This document shows, in pieces, positions 44,457 to 55,744 of a stretch of DNA of 64,000 nt. Under the pieces are notes generated by a model. It saw only the letters and a program-made list of their open reading frames with translations, was not told where the DNA came from and ran no database searches. How positions within the stretch are numbered: the stretch's first letter is position 1; each line of letters opens with the position of its first letter. Source of the stretch: Colletotrichum lupini (taxonomy: Eukaryota > Ascomycota > Sordariomycetes > Glomerellales > Glomerellaceae); contig NC_064672.1 of assembly GCF_023278565.1 (NCBI RefSeq), positions 7,006,001-7,070,000 of the forward strand, in the 5' to 3' direction. The translations under genes were made by a program, and so were the position numbers.

Positions 44457-46888
44457 CGACCACAATCTCAGGTTACCATGGAGTATACAAGGAGAGGAGG
44501 CATAGAGAAGAGAGATCGTTGACAACGCGATGGAATGGAACCATAGTTGAAGGGATCGAGACATGGGAAGATGGAATCCCAAGGCCGATTAGTTCCCAAT
44601 GATAATCTCACGCAGTTTTGGGAAGTTTCAAACTACTTTTGGCATTTACAGTCTCGCATCGTTGATTGACCTGAAAGTAAGAAAGAAGCTTATATCCAGT
44701 TGTATGGTGGCCATCTCTCTCTCTCTCGCTGAAAATGGCCACCGACAAATTTGGTTCGTACTAAATTGAGGCCCCGAGAGGCCATCTTGGTTCTTTCGGG
44801 CCTTATATTTGGTTGTAAAAGAATTCCTTCAGCCTTTTCTTGCTGTGGGCATGTCAACCTTTGGTAAGGCAGTGGTCTCGATGAAATCTACCCATGGCTG
44901 ATGGTTGTGGGTGTTTACGGTGAGGCAAGCCGTGATGGAGTGATCACAGTTCTTTCCAAGCATCTCATATCATACAACAAGTATACTGAGCCAAGGCCAA
45001 AACTGTAAGTCTGGGGTATACACTGACTCCAAGGACCAACAGCAGTTGCTGGTCATCTTGCCTCACACCTCGGTGGACGGCAGGACTAGTGTAAGTTCCA
45101 TGTCGAACCTCGGAAGGTGGAGGTCAACCTTGAAAGATGGGTCTCGGCTAAATTCCCTCCCCGTGAGGCGGGCCCGATCTTGCCGGATGTCCCTGCGTTG
45201 GCGCATCCCCCACGTTTTGCCCCTCCACTCCTTCCACCTCACCTCAGGCTCCCAGGGCAGGTACGTAGCTGCCAAAGCCGTTGGACTTCGGTGTGACGAA
45301 AGTCCTCTCGGTGGCCTCTCTTGGCTGCCCAGGAACTCTCCATCCTCATCATGCTTTTCCAATTCAAGTCAACGACAATCGGCAGCACCCGTCGACGCCT
45401 CGAGGCACCTGCCATGTCAAGACATCGATATCCGTAGAGCGGGGCTTCCTCGATAACCTCCAACTTACATGCTCGAACGAGCCTAGTTGAAGTCCCAGTC
45501 GATAACTATCGCGGACAGCCATTACTCGGTCACGACTGATCATCTTGCCGAAACCGCCCCGTTGCGTTGATGAGGTGCCACCATACTGCCGAGAGTGATG
45601 CCGTGTCGTCGGGTCATCTCACCGCATCTTCCCCGAGCCCAAGTCCGGATCTTCGTCCAGTGCCTCTTCCGGTCGAGGGAGAGCATGATAAGACCAGCGA
45701 CAGAAAAAAGTCGAGACGATCTTGGCAAAAGAGCCAGACGGTCAAACGGAAGGCCATCGAAATCCGACGGTTCAGCTGTCTCCCAACGCCAGTCTTACCT
45801 AAACGCACGTCAGCGGTCACCCTCGCCCTTGGTATCGATGCCACCTTTCCAGCCCTCCCTTCCTTCACTCAAGGAGGGATGATTCGCAACTTGACTGGAG
45901 CAAGAATGGGTCAAGACGAAGAAAAGCGGCGGAAAAACATGGGACCAGAACAAAGCGCTGTCAGAGACCTGCCATCTACTACAGCCAAGCTCAACGGATA
46001 CTTCCACTTCAGTCTACCACAGCGAGTTTTCCATCCCGCCATTCGCCCTATCCAGCCCCACCAAACCACACTAAACGTCAGTCGGTACATTCTGAAAAAG
46101 CTTGGGAGACCGTCGGTGTCCTCCCCTTCCGCTGGTGTTGCGCACAGCCCACCCTGTTGTTTCGAAACTCGTCCCCTCCCTCCCCCACAGGCAACAAGAG
46201 ATCGGACCCAGCTTCACTCTTGAATCAGACTGTAGCCAATCGCAACCGGCCCGCACTACGATAATCCGCGCCGTTATAGGATTTTGTCTGCCCCGTCAAG
46301 TCGTCAACAGCACTTTTCAGCCCGCTCAGGCTGCGGGAAGGAAGTTTGGAACGCAAGGCACGCACACCAAGCTTTCGAGGGGTCCACCTGTTTGGCTCAG
46401 CTCAGCTTGGCGGACTACTCCTGACCATCATCATCATCTGCCGGTACCAGCGTACCAGCCAACGATTTCAGAAGAATCAGCAGAGTCCGTCCCTGGCTCC
46501 CCCGTCTAGTGTCGGGATCAGGTCGATCCCACGTGAGGTCCCTGCCTCTGATCCGCCCTCTTTACCCCATTGGGATGAGGTTGCGGTACCTGAAGCCGTT
46601 GTGCTGCAGGAATGTCCAACACGGAATAGGCGAGGGAAAGAAGCTTAATGTCGCCTCCGTCTCACCGGCCGGCTAGGCGACTCGAGAGTAGAAACAAGGA
46701 AGATCTCACACTGCCTCCGCTATAAGAGTGCAATGGTCGCCAGTTATCCCCTCATCTCATGTGACGACGACCAAGAACCTTGAATAGTTGTTGATCCAAC
46801 TTTCAGCTAGCATCGGATAATCCAAATTCACTCCTTACTAATATTTTGCCAACTACAATAACCAGTCCTTACAATACCAGCACACAAA
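44457..46888. other. Intergenic region upstream of the cutinase gene
   Basis: A 2.4-kb stretch with no gene I can support. The longest frame (45567-46223, +) translates into S/P/R-rich sequence and overlaps equally long frames on the other strand. A CT microsatellite is present at about 44714-44727. The last 200 bases hold the presumed cutinase promoter. Confidence 0.45.
46721..46727 (+). promoter_or_regulatory. Possible TATA element of the cutinase gene
   Basis: TATAAGA lies 168 bp upstream of the cutinase start, a reasonable place for a TATA box with a leader of about 130 nt. Single-motif evidence. Confidence 0.3.
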
Positions 46889-47623
46889 ATGCACAGCTCG
46901 ACAGCAGCCTTCCTTCTCGCCCTGCTGGGCACGGCGAGTTCCTCCCCTCTCACGATCCAGCCCCGTCAGGCCGACTTCTCAGGGAATCAGCAAGATGGTC
47001 TCGCCGCCGGGTGCCAGTCCATGATCGTCATCTTTGCCCGCGGCACCACCGAGGGAGGCAACGTTGGAACCATTGCCGGCCCGCCCTTCTTCCAGTCCCT
47101 TGCGACTCAGGTCGGTGGCAGCCTTGCCGTCCAGGGTGTCGAGTATCCCGCCGATATCCCCGGTTTCTTGGCCGGAGGTGACGCCAACGGATCCCAAATG
47201 ATGGCCACTCTTACTGAGCAAGCCATCACCAATTGCCCCAACTCGGCCGTCATCATGTCTGGATACTCCCAGGGTGGGCAGCTCGTCCACAACGGTGCTG
47301 CGATTATGCAGCCTGACATGGTAGCCAAGGTTGCTGGTGCCGTTATTTTCGGTGACCCGCGTAAGTTACTTTCCATGAAGCCCTTTCAGGGGTGCATGAT
47401 GATTTGATCTCAGTGCTAACGCATCTCCTTCACAGTCAACGGACAAGCTGTCCAGGGAGTGGATGCCGCCAAGACCAAGGTCATCTGCCACAACGGCGAC
47501 AACATCTGCGAGGGCGGCAATCAGATCCGCCGCGCTCACTTGACGTACGGCAATGACGCTGATGAGGCTGCCACCTTTGCTGCCTCGATGATGCCGGCTG
47601 CTGCGGCCCCTGCTGCGGCTTAA
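46889..47623 (+). CDS. Secreted cutinase
   Basis: Serine esterase that cleaves cutin, the polyester of plant cuticles; secreted. Exons 46889-47360 and 47436-47623, with a 75-nt intron (GTAAGT, branch GCTAAC, CACAG); 219 residues, the usual size. A signal peptide covers about 1-19 (hydrophobic AAFLLALLG) and is followed by a short pro-segment ending near QPRQ. Catalytic triad: Ser127 in GYSQGGQ, Asp179 in GDNIC, His192 in AHLTYG. Four cysteines (42, 116, 175, 182) fit the two conserved disulfides. The oxyanion region IFARGTTEGGNVG is present. The C-terminus ends in an Ala/Pro tail. Its presence suggests a plant-associated or plant-litter lifestyle. No CUTINASE cluster partners are nearby. Confidence 0.93.
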
Positions 47624-48680
47624 GAGGGACCCCGGCAGCCTTCTCAGAGTTGACCTCGAAGGCTTTTCTTTTTCTACTCACACTCTCGTTGTATATACAT
47701 ATCGTAAATACTTTTTTGTGTGCGCAAAAGCCCAAGCCAAACAGGTCGCACTCGCTTATCTACCTACATAGTAGTTATTATCTTGTGTGGAAATTTCTAA
47801 TGCGGAGAGGAGGGGAGAAGCGTCTTCCTCGCCTCAGGAGCGAGGTGTTGGGGGAGGTTGTGGTCATCATTGGCATAGCTTAGCATTTGCGTAGCCCTAG
47901 TAGTATACAATCTAGACCAATGTATCGTGCAATCAGATCTAGTGGGTTATTAGGTGAAGGTGGCGGACATTGCACGCAGGTGTCGGCTTCCGAGTGCCTG
48001 GGTGCTTCTTGGCCTGTTTCGGCGCCACGCCTGATTGAGACCAGGCTCTTCATGCTGGGTGGCCTGGTGAGCAACACGACGACCCTTTGAGAAGTTCGGC
48101 GGTGCTTATGTCGATGAGCGAATCTTCCAGGGAATACTATTGAGATTGTGACCTTCCATCCAGCTGTCGGGAATTATTATTGCTTCTCGGTATCCTTTGC
48201 TCTGCCGCTTTTGTCGTAAGGCGTAGTCTTGCCAGTAGCTGATCAGAAATAGATGTCTCTACGTAGCAGCGCATGCGTATTAGACCATGTGAGGGATGTT
48301 TTTCTTCCGTCGTTCTACGCCCATCGACCGTAGTAGGATACACGTCTCACTTACTATACTAAGACTTGGTCTGCGGCTGCTATCCTGATGAGAGGATTTG
48401 AAGACGTGGTCGGACAGGTTAGAGTAAGAAGACGAAGATGAATATGGCCATCTTCGGCCGTTACTCGTGACCTTGATCTTGACTTGGGCGGGTGACTAGA
48501 CCATGTTCAAGTCGCATCCCGCAGTACACCCTTCTCGCCACCTACAAGCCTACCCAAGAACCTCTCTCCGCCGCAAATCTCGCGTTCATACCGGACTCCC
48601 CTTCTATCCTGACCCCGCGCACACAGCCTCTCTCCCACCTCTATCCTGACTTCACGCATTAAACCTCTCTCTCTCCAACT
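47624..48680. other. Intergenic region between convergent cutinase and methyltransferase-like genes
   Basis: Only short frames. It presumably contains both 3' untranslated regions. A pyrimidine-rich stretch with near-repeats (CTATCCTGAC, CCTCTCTC) lies at about 48530-48690. Confidence 0.4.
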
Positions 48681-49400
48681 TCACCTCTTCACCCTCACCC
48701 TCACAACGCACTCCCACCCCTGCCCGCCAACGCTCTCCATCCTCTCCTCGTCCCAAACCTCCACATCCTCCGCAAACGGCTCCAACGCGCCCCGGAAATC
48801 ATCCCAATCCATTCTCGGACCGACGTACAGCACAGTCTCCACAGCAACCCCCTTCTCCCCGGAACCAGAACTGCCAGAAGCAAAGGCCTCCATGTACTTC
48901 CGCACCAGGGCGACTTGCTTCGGGTACACAAACATCCACGCCTTCGCTTCCGCCGCAGCGGGGTCGAGCGCCCACGTTCCTGGGACAGTGCGGTGGTTGC
49001 GGTGGTATTTATTTGGGCTTGGTGCGATTTCGATGCTGGTTAGGTTGAGCGGTCGAGGGACAGGTAACTCTTGAGAAGCCTGAGGATCTTCTTGAGTGGA
49101 AGGATCTTGGGTATCGGTCAGAGAGTCAAGCAGAGCCTCAGCTAGCCCCGTTCCACTCCCAATCGAGAGCGATAGCTCCGGCGCCGGCGGAAGTTGTGCG
49201 TGAAGGGCTTTTATGAGAGGGCGGGAGAGGGTCAGGCAGGAATCCGGGTGTCGTCGGGGTTCGTTTGTGAGGGGTGGGAGGGGCGCGGGTGTGAATGCTG
49301 GTGAAGGTTCTTCATCTTCAAGAAAGTCTTCATATTCCGGATCCTCTGAGTTGGCTAGCGCAGAGTCGTTGCTGACCGAAACATGTTCGGTGGTAGACAT
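48681..49400 (-). CDS. Putative SAM-dependent methyltransferase-like protein, unknown substrate
   Basis: Proposed start MSTTEHVSVSND at 49400 gives 239 residues; the frame is open upstream to 49709 but that part is basic and non-protein-like. An acidic N-terminal linker (EDPEYEDFLEDEEPS) precedes LSLSIGSGTGLAEALL (mid-protein), which has the glycine-rich loop of Rossmann methyltransferases, followed about 45 residues later by LTSIEIAPSPN, where the Glu could bind the ribose of SAM. Then come VPGTWALDP, AWMFVYPKQVALVRKYMEAF and a C-terminal strand pair (ETVLYVGPRMDWDDF, WECVVRVRVKR). No catalytic motif of a known methyltransferase class is evident. Probably a conserved fungal protein of unknown role. 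Confidence 0.6.
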   Translation of the reverse strand: MSTTEHVSVSNDSALANSEDPEYEDFLEDEEPSPAFTPAPLPPLTNEPRRHPDSCLTLSRPLIKALHAQLPPAPELSLSIGSGTGLAEALLDSLTDTQDPSTQEDPQASQELPVPRPLNLTSIEIAPSPNKYHRNHRTVPGTWALDPAAAEAKAWMFVYPKQVALVRKYMEAFASGSSGSGEKGVAVETVLYVGPRMDWDDFRGALEPFAEDVEVWDEERMESVGGQGWECVVRVRVKR

Positions 49401-50335
49401 GACTGTTTTTGACGGTGCGGGTGAAGTACACGGAGGTAGGGCCGGAGGGGCAGGTACATGGAGCCGGGACAGGCGAGCTTCGATGAGGTGCATCCGTGCT
49501 GCACGCCAGTTGAATCGGCCCCACCGAATCGCGGATCCACCAAACCTTACCTTGAGGCTAACCCGGATCTTAGTCCCGCGGCCCCTTCCGTGATGGGATA
49601 TAATTACTGCTACGTTCAGCCTCATACGTACACAAAGCGTGGGAACCGCGTATTTTGAATACAAATGCAGTGTGTTGTTGCATTTCTCTTGCAAGCGAGA
49701 TCTCGTCAAAGTCTACTTCAGTAAGGAAAACCATTCTATATAGAAAGGAAAAAAGAGTTCACCCCCCCGGTGCTGGGCTGGGGGCTACATCTCTCGGTGC
49801 TCATGCTGGGACATAATTTCTGGTGCTCATGCTGGGATTCGAACTCGGGTACTCGCGTATGCGCTAAGCCTGTCGTCGAGTAAGGCTGGTTGGCGATTGT
49901 TGTTGACCATGAACCGCTCCACCACCCAGCCAGTTTGACCTGATCCGTCGACCTAGACGGGCGCCTGCTGGCTGGTGACAGGAACGGGGTTGAGGGGACC
50001 TATACACCCTTTGGCTTGTCGTGTATACCAAAGTTAGATATGTAATCCCATTGGCAAAGATCTACAGCAACACCGGAAATAAATGTCCATTTCAATCAAA
50101 TGTGTATTTCTTGAGAGACAAGCACAGCTAATGCGACAAAGCTCCAGAGGACCAGACACCGGTCCCAACTCCAAAGTCGCGACTTAGGCTCGCGAGAATA
50201 ATGCAACCCAGAAACCGTAGCCACTAATCCAGTTTATAACTATAAAATGTACACTTTCCTCTTTCTTTCCCTGCCATCTCTTTTTCTTTTGTAAGCGGAC
50301 GATGTGGACGAGGATCATCATCTTAGCTTTCACAC
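49401..50335. other. Intergenic region with the third tRNA-like repeat
   Basis: Between the methyltransferase-like gene and the 3' end of ATG27. Apart from the tRNA-like repeat at 49749-50024, no feature is supported. Confidence 0.4.
49749..50024 (-). repeat. tRNA-like dispersed repeat, copy 3 (SINE-like)
   Basis: Same family as 5487-5700 and 6490-6760. The tRNA-like core (about 49821-49932, minus) has box B GAGTTCGAATCCC (49833-49846 region) and the AGCCT/AGGCT arm with CTCGACG. It also has a short variable-arm hairpin, GCG-CATA-CGC. A 16-bp segment GGTGCTCATGCTGGGA occurs twice (49796-49811 and 49822-49837), an internal duplication peculiar to this copy. The 3' end is GAACTCTTTTTTCC, again with a T-run. 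The 5' conserved block (GTCACCAGCCAGCAGGCGCC) is present at about 49961-49980. Confidence 0.6.
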
Positions 50336-51509
50336 CTAGACTGCACTGTATCCGCCCCGGCCACCGCTAGTGTTCACGGTGTTGAGCACGTTCCTAGTCC
50401 AGTCCTTCACCAGGTAGGGGATGTCGCGAATGGTGTCTCCGTGCGGCAAAAGATCCCAGCCCCTAGCACCGTATCGGTTGTAGTTCAGCCACGAGCCGAA
50501 GATGAGGTACGCAGCGATGCCGAGGAAGGCCCTGTAAAAAAGCATTGACGTTAGTTTGTGCGAAGATAAACCACCATAAAGATTCCGTCCAGACTTACAA
50601 GACAAAGAGCCAGGTGAAGAAGCCCCAGTGACTGCTCGTGTCACCACCACCACTGCCACCCTCCGCAGGCGGCTTACCGTACGCGTCCTCGCACGCGTAC
50701 TTGGTGTGCCACGTCAACCTCAGCACATCCATGTCGTTCTTCTCGTTCGGGCCGTAGCTGTTCCAGATCAAGGCCGTCCCGTTCAACAGAACCTGCTTCT
50801 CGTCGGGCGAGGGTCCGTCATCCTCGCCCTCCTTGCCCTCCTCGCGCGCGCGAAACTGGCTGCCGTCGTACTGGTCCTCAGGCTTCACCTCGCCTTCGAG
50901 GCCCGTCCTGTCACGGTCGCAGAGGAACTCGATGATGGCCTTTTGGTTCCGTCCGTTCTTACCCAGCGGGTACGAGCCTCCGTTGAGGATCAGGCGGACG
51001 CCCTCCTTCTTCGCGTCCGAGTTGGAGTCGCTCGACTTGAGTCGTTCTGCTGTGGCGTCCAGTTTGCTTCCGCCGTGGTCGCCAAGCTCGCCGGCGATGG
51101 GTATCACTTTTTCGACTTCGTCCTTCTTGTCGTCACCTGGATGAATGTTGCGTTCAATGGCACATACTGTCCAGACACGTTAGCTCTGTACTGGTCGAGC
51201 TTGCCACTCTCAACGATTTCGCGTGAATCCATTACCGCTTGTGAAACTGGGGCACTGCTCCTCCTTCTTGACGTCTCCTTTGCGCTTCAAGGGAGCACAG
51301 ATATCGACGGTATAGGATGTGTTGGTGTACGTAGGAGGGTGCCACTGGCTGGTCACAACGCTGTGCGGTCCGCCTAGCGCCTCGAGGTTGAATGAGACGT
51401 CGTCCACTCGGATGTGTTTGCAATCGAGCATCGCGGCCGCCGGCAGAGGCGCCAACAGCAGTGCCAGCACAAAGGCTCCTTCGGCCCGCGGTAGTCGAGG
51501 GAAATGCAT
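50336..51509 (-). CDS. ATG27: Autophagy-related protein Atg27, type I membrane protein
   Basis: Type I transmembrane protein of the Golgi/endosome/vacuole system that helps Atg9 vesicle traffic in autophagy. Three exons: 51509-51236, 51166-50599 and 50531-50336; introns of 69 nt (branch GCTAAC) and 67 nt (branch ACTAAC); 345 residues. A signal peptide (GAFVLALLLAPLPAAA, about 11-26) is followed by the lumenal mannose-6-phosphate-receptor-like domain with cysteines in LDCKH, VDICAPL, EEQCPSF, SVCAIER, FLCDRD and YACED. The conserved VCAIER...KVIPIAGEL block is restored only by splicing. The transmembrane helix spans about 273-293 (GFFTWLFVLAFLGIAAYLIFG), and the short cytosolic tail keeps YNRYGARGWDLLPHGD, typical of Atg27. 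An acidic, charged insertion lies in the middle of the lumenal domain. Start chosen at 51509, where the signal peptide begins. Confidence 0.92.
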
Positions 51510-52695
51510 CGCGGGAGATCCGGCCAAGCGTTTCTCTCGGGGGGCCGGATGGGAAACGGCGGACCGTCTGAGCTTCGATGGGGATTTCGGGGAGAGGCGG
51601 ATCTGCTGCGGATCACGAAAGCTTAGCAAGCAACAGCTGCTGCAAGGTTGCGTAAAGTATTGCGAGAAGAAAAAGGGGAGTAGTTAAGAAAATGAGTAGT
51701 TTTGTACGTAATGAGTGTGGTTCTGGAAGCTGGGTAGGCAACAGAAAACGGGCAGGTCACGGCGTGTCGTTCATGTGGCTTGGAAGGCCGGAGCAAGTGG
51801 ACTGTGGCAGCGGGTGGATGACCTCGTTTTGGCTGCTGCATGGGAGAATGGGACCTGACCGTTTTGGCCAGGCGGCATTTAGCTCGTTGCATCATCGTCA
51901 TGCCGAAGATCTAGCGAATCACGTGCACCGGCCATGCCTGCATGGGGTAACTTGGGAAATGGACAACAAGCACGGATCTGGCCGCACTGTCATCCGTCTG
52001 TGTACTCCGTACATAGGTAGCTGACATAAGCCAGCACCACATCCTCAATCTAACGTTGGCACGCCTTGGTCCACCTCGGCCACAGCTCACCTTACGCATT
52101 TGATATTCGTTGATATCTATTAGTCCGCACACGTAAATACTCACTCAGGTTCAGCAAACTAGGCAGCTTGGCAGGGCCAACATCACTCAACACATCGATC
52201 AAGCACCGAAGCATGGAAAACTGATTTGATACTCTGTACATCAAATGATACATGAGCTCGCTTCCGCAGAGCCTTGAACTGCTCTGATGGTATGCACCAT
52301 TCCCTTCCCTCCTCCGTGACCCATGAAAAGCAGTTGCCGTCCATCCCTGACCGCACCTCGAAGGATAAGGTAAGTACGCCTTCGTAGGGGTATATAAGAC
52401 CATGAGAGATCAAACAGCCAATCCATCCCTAAAGTCCCCAGACGCCAAAGTACCGTAAAAGACGCTCACAACCCATTCCGTCCTCGCCATAGTCTCCTAA
52501 TGATTCATTTCACTCCCCTCGACATGCCCGCAGCGTTGATCAGTAAAGCGATATGTGGCGGCACGTCTCATCTTGGACCTAACTCGCGATTGCCAGTTGA
52601 AAGCCGATGTGATTTGCGACATGTCTGGCACGTGCTCATGTGCCCTACGGGGGTCGCTGAGCCCACCAGCACCAGGGTCGGAAACCGGGCGAGTC
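51510..52695. other. Promoter region of ATG27 and 3' side of SPT20
   Basis: About 1.2 kb without a supported gene. Short frames on both strands have no family features. Confidence 0.4.
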
Positions 52696-55600
52696 CTACA
52701 TGCCGTGAGGTCCCATCATGCCGCCCATGCCTTGCATTTGTTGCTGTTGCTGCTGCTGTTGTTGCTGCTGCTGCATCATGACCTGGTGAGCCCTGCGCTG
52801 GGCAAGAACGCTCTGAATCTGATTCTTGGCCTCCATCATGCAGTTTCTCTTGAAGGCTTCCATCTGCTCCGGTGGAATATTCTCAACGGCACCACCCCAC
52901 TTAGCGGCAAGATTGGCGATCTGCTTATTGTATATCGCTTGCCCTTGTAGTTTGACTTGGTTCGTCAATGCGTTGTTGTTGTTCATTGCTTGCTGCTGCT
53001 GCATCTGCATCATAGCCTGCATATTCATGTTCTGGCCATTCATCATGTTCTGGCCACCGCCGGCCATCTGGCGCTGCATCGGGTTCATTTGCGCCTGGAT
53101 TTGCGCTTGAATCTGTGCTTGCATCTGCGGCGTCATCTGGCCACCATTCATGTTGTTGGCGCCCATCTGGCTGAGCTGCTGAGCGTATCTCTGCGCCAGT
53201 TGCTGATTCATCATGTTGCTCATGTTGCCGCCCATGTTGCCGCGTTGTTGCTGCTGCTGTTGCTGCTGCATCATGAGTCTGTGCTGCATTTGCTGCTGCA
53301 TATATTGCTGTTGCTGAGGCGTCATCTGCTGAGGGTTCATATTGCCGTTCATCATGTTACCCATGCCGTTCTGCATCGCGGCAGCCATTTGCTGCTGCTG
53401 AATGGCTCGTTGTTGTTGGGCAACCTGTGCAGCAATCATATTGGGGTTATGCCCAGCTTGTGGCATAGCACCGGGCGTTCCCATCATGACGTGTTGGCCC
53501 ATTTGAGAGTTTGACTGCATCATGTTGGGAGGTGGGCTTGCCTGATTCATACGAGGCGTTGCGGCCACTGCCGGGCGAGGCACGGGCGTTCCCTGCATGT
53601 TTGGCGTACCGTGCTGGATGCGCGGGGTGGCGGCTTGATGACTCTGTTGGCTGGCGCGAGCAGACATGCTGTGCGCCATTGGGACCCCACCAACGTTGGG
53701 TGGGTGGCCTTGGACGGCTGATGGCGGGCGTGGCGGGCTGTTGGCCATTTGGGAGTTGTTCTGCTGCATAGGCACAGCACCGGGCATGGGAGATGACATG
53801 CTGTGGGGTGTGCCCTGTCTGACGACGGGAGACACTGGTGGCTGCGATGCCTGAGAGAAGCGTGCCTGAGTCTGGGCCGGAACGCCATTTGGCATCGCAC
53901 CAGATGTACCGTTTGGCATAGCAACGTTCGCTTGCTGCTGCTGTTGCTGCTGCTGTTGTTGTTGCTGTTGTTGCTGTTGCCGTTGCTGTTGTTGCTGCTG
54001 CTGCTGCTGTGCCAGATTTGCCGCCGCAGCGTTCTGGCTGTTCTGAGCGGCCTGGTTCGCAGCAGCCTGTGCGGCCATAGCCCGTCTTTGGGCCTCTCTC
54101 TGCTGCTGTTCTTGGCGAGCTTTCAGTTCCTGAGCCATTTGATGTTCGCGCCGCATCTTCTCCTGTTCCGCCTGGCGCTGTGCCGCAATGACCGCTTGCT
54201 GTTCCTGCATCTGTTTTTGCTTCTCTTGTGCAAGCTGTCGTTCCTTCGCGGCTGCTTCGACCTTCTCTTGCTCCTTTCTCTCCTCGTGCTCTCTCTTGAT
54301 GTCAGCAATGACCTTGAATCGCTCGAATCTTGGCTCAAATGTAGACACAACAGCCTGGCCTTCTTTGTCCGCTCCATTGGCCCCGCCTTGGGTGCCATTG
54401 GCAGCCGAAGAAAGACGCTCGTCCAAGATAAGCATGTATCTTTCCTGTTCTGCTGCGGCGGCCTCGTCGGCAGCCATCTCGGCGACGGTTCTCTTGCGAG
54501 TTTTGGGTTGAGGGGGCGAGTCTGAGTGTTGGGGGTGCGCCAACGCATCGAGCAAAGTGATAGTCTCTTCAGTATCTCGGGTTGGCTCGAGAAACAGGGG
54601 AGCGTTGGTCGCAAGCAAAATCTGTGATTCTGCTTGGTATATGTTACTTCCATCAAGCTCCATGCGCTCACGCTTCTGCTTCTTGGCGGGAGGGGGCATG
54701 CTGCCTGCAGTAGGAGTTGGGGGCACCATTGTAATCGGCGTTGATGGAGGTACAGTGCCAGTGCCTTCCACACTTCCTGCTGCGCCTCGAGGTGTTGCAG
54801 CCTTGATCATCAGGTCTGCGTGGAGGCTTTCAGGCGTAGGGTGAAGTACGACAGTGAAGGTCTTGGGCTTTGACGGTATCTTGCCCTTTTGGCCTTCACC
54901 AGGCAGACTGGGTGCCGGCATGCTCTGCTTATCCTTCTCCTCTGCAGTTTTGGGTTTCGTGTCTTCCTGTGTAGCTGATGCAGCATCGGGCTGCGCACCA
55001 AGAGACTCCTTAGGATACGGAACGTATGGTGAAGGTACGATATATGGGTTGTGATTATGAATCGAGGATGGCACAACCTTGCTCGAAGCCGATGTCGGTC
55101 GCTGGACTTCCTTGGATTGAGCGACAGACTTGTGATCGTGCACCTGAACAATCAAGCATCCCTCGTAGAAAGGGACACCCGCTTCTGAGAAGTATTCGAT
55201 GAGATCGTGAGGTACCGTGCGCTCGCGCAAGTGCTCCAAGAACAAACGCATCGGCGACTTGTATGGAAATATTCCATCTTGCTGATCAAATCGGAAATGC
55301 GTTGCGTGCATGTGTACGACGAGCGAAGGTGCGTTGCCTGCGAACTTCTTCAAGATGTATTCATCCGTTACAACTATATCCTGTCAGCATTGGCGTCCAT
55401 GATGATTGCAACAAGTCCACAATCTACTAACCATATGGTAACGGCTCCGAAGGCTGGGCGACTGCCGTATCGCCGACGAGTGACGCCGATCGGAGTCCCA
55501 CACTGTTCCTAGAAATGCGACTGCCTTGGGCCGACTGTTCACGGCGCGTGCGATTGATAGGCCGCGCTGATTGCGCATTCGCGCCATTCGTTGTCGCAGA

Positions 55601-55744
55601 GTTAGGAGGCTTCTTTGTCGACATCGAGGGCGATGGCGATGATCGGATAGAGCTCGCTCCATTGGTTTGGATGCCGGGGGGTACGGGACGCTTAATCTTG
55701 GACGCGACAGAAGGCGGCTGGATGGCCGTCACGACTGGCGCCAT
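52696..55744 (-). CDS. SPT20: Spt20, SAGA complex subunit
   Basis: Structural subunit of the SAGA transcription coactivator in the nucleus. Exons 55744-55432 and 55373-52696 with a 58-nt intron (GTTAGT...ATATAG); 996 residues. The N-terminal 100 residues are Ser/Pro-rich. The conserved Spt20 domain follows from about 100 to 220: VVTDEYILKKFAGNAPSLVVHMHATHFRF, then the SPMRLFLEHLRER and IEYFSEAGVPFYEGCLIVQVHDH blocks. A second conserved stretch contains the basic KKQKRERM and ESQILLATNAPLFLEPTRDTEET. The remainder is disordered and Gln/Met-rich, with a near-pure glutamine tract at about 560-590 (CAG/CAA codons, 53926-54010) and another just before the C-terminus (52740-52775). The intron junction rebuilds PLPYVVTDEY, as expected for this family. 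Confidence 0.92.
53926..54010 (-). repeat. CAG/CAA microsatellite encoding polyglutamine in Spt20
   Basis: Imperfect trinucleotide tract of about 28 Gln codons interrupted by a single Arg codon. Mixed CAG and CAA usage would reduce slippage, but length variation between strains is likely. Confidence 0.8.

Noticed and set aside
44714..44727. CT microsatellite as a regulatory element
   Set aside because: Simple repeat with no positional link to a gene start; nothing supports a function.
45567..46223. 218-residue + strand frame upstream of the cutinase
   Set aside because: S/P/R/K-rich without conserved motifs; equally long frames overlap on both strands and there is no credible start context or splice pattern.
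52957..53514. 185-residue + strand frame rich in His/Leu, and similar frames opposite SPT20
   Set aside because: They are antisense translations of the CAG/CAA and Met/Gln-rich SPT20 exon.
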